Shown in pieces: positions 5,142 to 7,409 of a DNA stretch of 7,409 nt. The position numbers and the translations under genes were made by a program. Every line of letters starts with the position of its first letter. Within the stretch, counting starts at the first letter, position 1. The DNA is from an uncultured Bacteroidales bacterium (lineage in GTDB: Bacteria; Bacteroidota; Bacteroidia; Bacteroidales; Paludibacteraceae). The notes beneath the pieces are model-generated. The model was not told the DNA's origin. It saw only the letters and a program-made list of their open reading frames with translations, and made no database searches. Location of the stretch: positions 1-7,409 of the forward strand of contig CAIWIS010000493.1 in assembly GCA_903912795.1 (NCBI GenBank), read 5' to 3'.

Positions 5142-6302
5142 ATGGTAGATAGATGTTTGAAAGTTGGAATTTGTGCAATGATGGATAAGTATCCAATAAT
5201 AGCACTTACAGGGCCTCGTCAATCAGGAAAAACAACCTTGTTAAAAACGCTTTTTCCGGATTATCTTTATCTTAGTTTGGAGAATCCTGATAATCGTAGT
5301 TTTGCTGAATCTGATCCAAATGGTTTTTTGGATAAATACAATTCGAAAATAATATTTGATGAAATACAACGAGTTCCTGCTTTGTTTTCATATATTCAAA
5401 CCGTTGTTGATGCGAGTGGTACGATGGGCCAATTTATACTATCCGGCTCTCAAAATTTTCATTTAATGCATAACATTTCGCAAAGTTTGGCAGGTAGAGT
5501 TGCTATCTTTAGGCTTTTTCCGTTCGATATTCAGGAATTAAGAGATGCAAATTTGCTCAACGATAATTATCTCGAAAACATAATCAGAGGATTTTATCCA
5601 GCCTTATACGATAGAAATATTCCAACGCGAACATTTTATTCTAATTATATGCAAACCAATATTCAACGGGATGTAAGTGAATTGGTTGCGATAAAAGATA
5701 TACGGCTTTTTCAAAACTTCCTGGCACTTTGTGCAACCAGAGCTGGGCAATTACTTAATTTAAACTCGCTAGCCAACGAGTGTGGAATTTCGCAGCCAAC
5801 AGCAAAATCGTGGCTTTCGGCTTTGGAAAATAGCTTTATTTTGTTCACGCTTCAGCCTTATTACGAAAATTTCAGTAAGCGCATTGTGAAAAGCCCGAAA
5901 CTCTATTTTTACGATACTGGTTTGCTCTGTTATTTGTTGAAGATAAATAATGCTGATCAATTGCTAACGCATCCAATTAAGGGGAGTTTATTCGAAAACA
6001 TGATGATTGCTGAATATGTAAAAAGGATGCATCATGTTGATAATGTTCAGGATGTGTGGTTTTGGCGAGATTCTGCTGGTCACGAAGTTGATTTTTTGAT
6101 ACAGTATGGTTTAACGCTTCATGTTGTTGAATTCAAATCAACGCAAACAATAATGACCGAAGCATTCAAAGGTTTAACTTATTTTGAAAACTTAGCCAAA
6201 GGTGTGTCATTAACAAAATCGCTGGTTTACGCTGGATCAGATTCGCAGCAGCGAGCAGTTGCTAATGTAGTTCCTTGGAAATTTTTTGCTCAGACCATTT
6301 AA
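5142..6302 (+). CDS. ATP-binding protein of the AAA_14/DUF4143 family
   Basis: The 386-residue protein has an N-terminal P-loop domain. The Walker A motif is GPRQSGKTT (24-32), Walker B is IIFDEIQ (70-76), a sensor-type strand LSGSQN lies at 100-105 and SLAGRV follows at 115-120. A helix-turn-helix-like stretch (LNSLANECGISQPTAKSWLSALE, about 207-229) leads into the DUF4143 domain. That domain ends with GSLFENMMIAEY (E285), WRDSAGHEVDFLI (D317) and VVEFKST (E330, K332), which resembles the E...D...ExK core of PD-(D/E)XK nucleases. Length and motif order are normal for a complete member. The family is abundant and patchily distributed in bacteria and archaea, and its role is unresolved. Start choice: MVDRCLKVG then KYPIIALTG matches the usual N-terminus. 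It has its own promoter and a hairpin over its stop codon, so it looks like a stand-alone transcription unit. Its codons look more AT-ending than those of dprA, which by eye suggests acquisition. Confidence 0.9.
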   Translation: MVDRCLKVGICAMMDKYPIIALTGPRQSGKTTLLKTLFPDYLYLSLENPDNRSFAESDPNGFLDKYNSKIIFDEIQRVPALFSYIQTVVDASGTMGQFILSGSQNFHLMHNISQSLAGRVAIFRLFPFDIQELRDANLLNDNYLENIIRGFYPALYDRNIPTRTFYSNYMQTNIQRDVSELVAIKDIRLFQNFLALCATRAGQLLNLNSLANECGISQPTAKSWLSALENSFILFTLQPYYENFSKRIVKSPKLYFYDTGLLCYLLKINNADQLLTHPIKGSLFENMMIAEYVKRMHHVDNVQDVWFWRDSAGHEVDFLIQYGLTLHVVEFKSTQTIMTEAFKGLTYFENLAKGVSLTKSLVYAGSDSQQRAVANVVPWKFFAQTI

Positions 6303-6326
6303 GAAAAATTCATCTTAAATGGTCTG
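6291..6326. terminator. Hairpin terminator overlapping the ATPase stop codon
   Basis: CAGACCATTTAAGA (6291-6304) pairs perfectly with TCTTAAATGGTCTG (6313-6326), a 14-bp stem with an 8-nt loop. The left arm covers the last three sense codons and the TAA stop of the ATPase gene. It lies between convergent genes and is symmetric, so it can act on both. There is no good T-run on either side, so intrinsic termination may be inefficient and a transcript-stabilising role is possible. Confidence 0.7.
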
Positions 6327-6335
6327 TGTTAAATG

Positions 6336-7229
6336 TCAGTATGTCAGACTTGTATCGCTTTTGTAAATTGCCAATTTCACTTTCTCACCCATTACAAGCG
6401 GCAAGTTATAATCCACATGTCCGGCTGGAAAGTTAAAGCAAACCGGGAAATGGTATTCTTTAACGGCTTCTGCAATAATTTCGGCAATACTCATTTTCAT
6501 CAGCGGGTCTTCATCGCAATAGCTAAACTGTCCAACAACAAGACCTGAAATTTTAGCTAAAGCACCACTCAGACGGAGGTTTTGCATCATGCGGTCGATG
6601 TGGTAAGGTTTTTCGGCAATTTCCTCGATAAAAAGAATATTTCCGTCGTATGGCAAATCAAACGGCGTTCCTATCATTCCGGCAAGCACCGACAAATTTC
6701 CACCAATGAGTTTCCCTTGTGCATTACCAATTCGGTTTAGTTCGTGTGCAGGTATTTTGTAGTGAGGTAAAGTGCCAAATAGAATATCTTTCAATCCTTG
6801 CACCAACTCACTCGTTGCAGGCAATTCAGTTAAATGTTTAGCCATTATGCCATGTATCGATGCTATTCCTAAATTTGAAATGGCATTGTGCAAAATGGTA
6901 ATATCGCTAAAGCCAATAAGCCATTTCGGATTTGCGATGAACTTTGTAAAATCCAGTTTGTCAATGATTTGTGCCACGCCGTAACCACCACGGCTGCAAA
7001 GAATCGCCTTGACTTCAGTATCGTCCAACGCCGCCTGTAAATCTGCTATCCGTTGTTTAGTAGTGCCCGCAAACCGCCCATACTCCGCCCTGGAAAATTC
7101 CCCTTCGGTAACTTGTAAACCCCAACTGGTAAGTGCCTTTATTGCCCCATCAATGTAAATTGGGTCGATAGCACCCGAAGGCGAAACAATACGGATTTGG
7201 TCGTTGGGCAGTAAAAATGGAGGAGTCAT
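6336..7229 (-). CDS. S66 family LD-carboxypeptidase (murein tetrapeptide carboxypeptidase-like)
   Basis: This 297-residue protein is full length for the S66 family and has no signal peptide, which fits a cytoplasmic enzyme. Motifs in order: LPNDQIRIVSPSG (7-19), YGRFAGTTKQRIADLQ (50-65), LCSRGGYG (77-84), GFSDIT (106-111), GGNLSVL (176-182), LFIEEIAE (199-206) and FPAGHVDYNLPL (267-278). By comparison with P. aeruginosa LdcA, Ser108, Glu202 and His271 fit the Ser-Glu-His catalytic triad. LdcA removes the terminal D-Ala from murein tetrapeptides during peptidoglycan recycling. Relatives in the same family (MccF type) cleave microcin C-like peptides, but chromosomal single copies are usually LdcA-like. 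The start is set by MTPPFLLPNDQIRIVSP. It lies 48 bp downstream of the ribbon-helix-helix gene on the same strand and is probably transcribed with it. Confidence 0.93.
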   Translation of the reverse strand: MTPPFLLPNDQIRIVSPSGAIDPIYIDGAIKALTSWGLQVTEGEFSRAEYGRFAGTTKQRIADLQAALDDTEVKAILCSRGGYGVAQIIDKLDFTKFIANPKWLIGFSDITILHNAISNLGIASIHGIMAKHLTELPATSELVQGLKDILFGTLPHYKIPAHELNRIGNAQGKLIGGNLSVLAGMIGTPFDLPYDGNILFIEEIAEKPYHIDRMMQNLRLSGALAKISGLVVGQFSYCDEDPLMKMSIAEIIAEAVKEYHFPVCFNFPAGHVDYNLPLVMGEKVKLAIYKSDTSLTY

Positions 7230-7277
7230 CTGATTTTTTTTAGAAAGTATTTTTTTTATAATTTCAAAAGCTTTGTC
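7230..7277 (-). other. Short AT-rich gap with no clear signal
   Basis: The 48 bp between the ribbon-helix-helix stop and the carboxypeptidase ATG are very A/T-rich. I see no consensus TAnnTTTG with a TTG partner, no Shine-Dalgarno and no terminator-strength hairpin, only the small palindrome AAAGCTTT. This supports read-through from the upstream gene. Confidence 0.4.
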
Positions 7278-7409
7278 TTACTTTTTTCGTCCGCTTTTCT
7301 TGAGCGCCTGATCGAGCAAATACAAGATTTGCCCGTTGGTGCTGCGAAATTCATCGGCAGCCCATTTCTCAATCGCATTCATTGTATCGGAGTCGATACG
7401 CAATACAAA
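7278..7409 (-). CDS. Ribbon-helix-helix (Arc-type) DNA-binding protein, C-terminal part
   Basis: On the minus strand the frame is open from the window edge to a TAA at 7280-7278 and encodes 43 residues. They begin FVLRIDSDT (the beta-strand arm), continue MNAIEKWAADEFRS (helix A) and TNGQILYLLDQALKK (helix B), and end SGRKK. This is the pattern of small Arc-like ribbon-helix-helix proteins common in Bacteroidota, which bind DNA as dimers. Only a few N-terminal residues are probably missing, since such proteins are about 45-55 residues long. Its target is unknown. No toxin gene is visible beside it on this side, the next gene being the LD-carboxypeptidase. Confidence 0.72.
   Translation of the reverse strand, partial: FVLRIDSDTMNAIEKWAADEFRSTNGQILYLLDQALKKSGRKK

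Noticed and set aside
5135..5152. Five-codon upstream ORF (ATG...TAG) overlapping the ATPase start codon
   Set aside because: It is very short and out of frame with no ribosome-site evidence. In AT-rich DNA it is easily expected by chance.
5142..6302. Transposase or IS ATP-binding (IstB-like) protein
   Set aside because: Motif order (GPRQSGKTT, IIFDEIQ, SGSQN, EVDFLI, VEFK) is that of AAA_14/DUF4143. No partner transposase or terminal inverted repeats are seen.
6336..7229. MccF-type microcin immunity protein
   Set aside because: It belongs to the same S66 family, but no microcin or peptide-nucleotide biosynthesis genes are nearby. Murein tetrapeptide carboxypeptidase is the simpler call.
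7278..7409. Antitoxin of a toxin-antitoxin pair
   Set aside because: The ribbon-helix-helix fold fits antitoxins, but the downstream neighbour is an LD-carboxypeptidase and the upstream side is outside the window. No toxin is visible to support it.
1..7409. tRNA, rRNA, riboswitch, or a complete phage or defence island
   Set aside because: I found no cloverleaf-like or rRNA-like sequence, no recognisable riboswitch core, and no cluster of phage or defence genes.

Overview
The window looks like chromosomal DNA of a member of the Bacteroidota. Four things point there: AT-rich intergenic DNA; promoters of the TTG-N19-TAnnTTTG type used by the Bacteroidota primary sigma factor, in place of Shine-Dalgarno-led sigma70 promoters; a type IX secretion (T9SS) sorting tail; and a typical Bacteroidota gene set (SPFH protein, M48 lipoprotein, VanZ-like/DprA pair, DUF4268, AAA_14/DUF4143 ATPase, S66 peptidase). 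T9SS use suggests an environmental or non-gut lineage, but I cannot name a genus.

Layout, left to right. Bases 1-75 hold the last 24 codons of an unidentified plus-strand gene. An SPFH/band-7 membrane protein (163-1113) follows with its own promoter and terminator. A small secreted beta-rich protein (1314-1802) comes next. Its reading frame continues past one TAA stop into a recognisable T9SS C-terminal sorting domain (1803-2003), so the gene looks interrupted by a nonsense codon. A strong bidirectional terminator (2041-2080) separates it from a convergent M48 zinc-metalloprotease lipoprotein gene (2097-2888, minus strand).

The 130-bp gap between the protease and the divergent VanZ-like gene contains a perfect 16-bp palindrome made of two back-to-back -7 elements, giving face-to-face overlapping promoters. 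The rightward promoter serves a probable operon: VanZ-like protein (3019-3420), dprA (3417-4535, ATGA overlap) and a DUF4268 protein (4565-5020). A 22-bp tandem repeat array (5026-5085, with a degenerate fourth unit inside the promoter spacer) then precedes an ATPase of the AAA_14/DUF4143 family (5142-6302). The ATPase ends in a 14-bp hairpin that overlaps its stop codon. Convergent to it, on the minus strand, are an S66 LD-carboxypeptidase (6336-7229) and, upstream of that, the C-terminal end of a ribbon-helix-helix DNA-binding protein (7278-7409).

Most genes are housekeeping or envelope functions: membrane organisation, envelope proteolysis, murein recycling and DNA uptake processing. I see no convincing complete new defence or mobile system. 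The features most worth attention are regulatory or structural: the stop codon at the T9SS domain boundary, the palindromic promoter pair, and the phased repeats before the DUF4143 ATPase.
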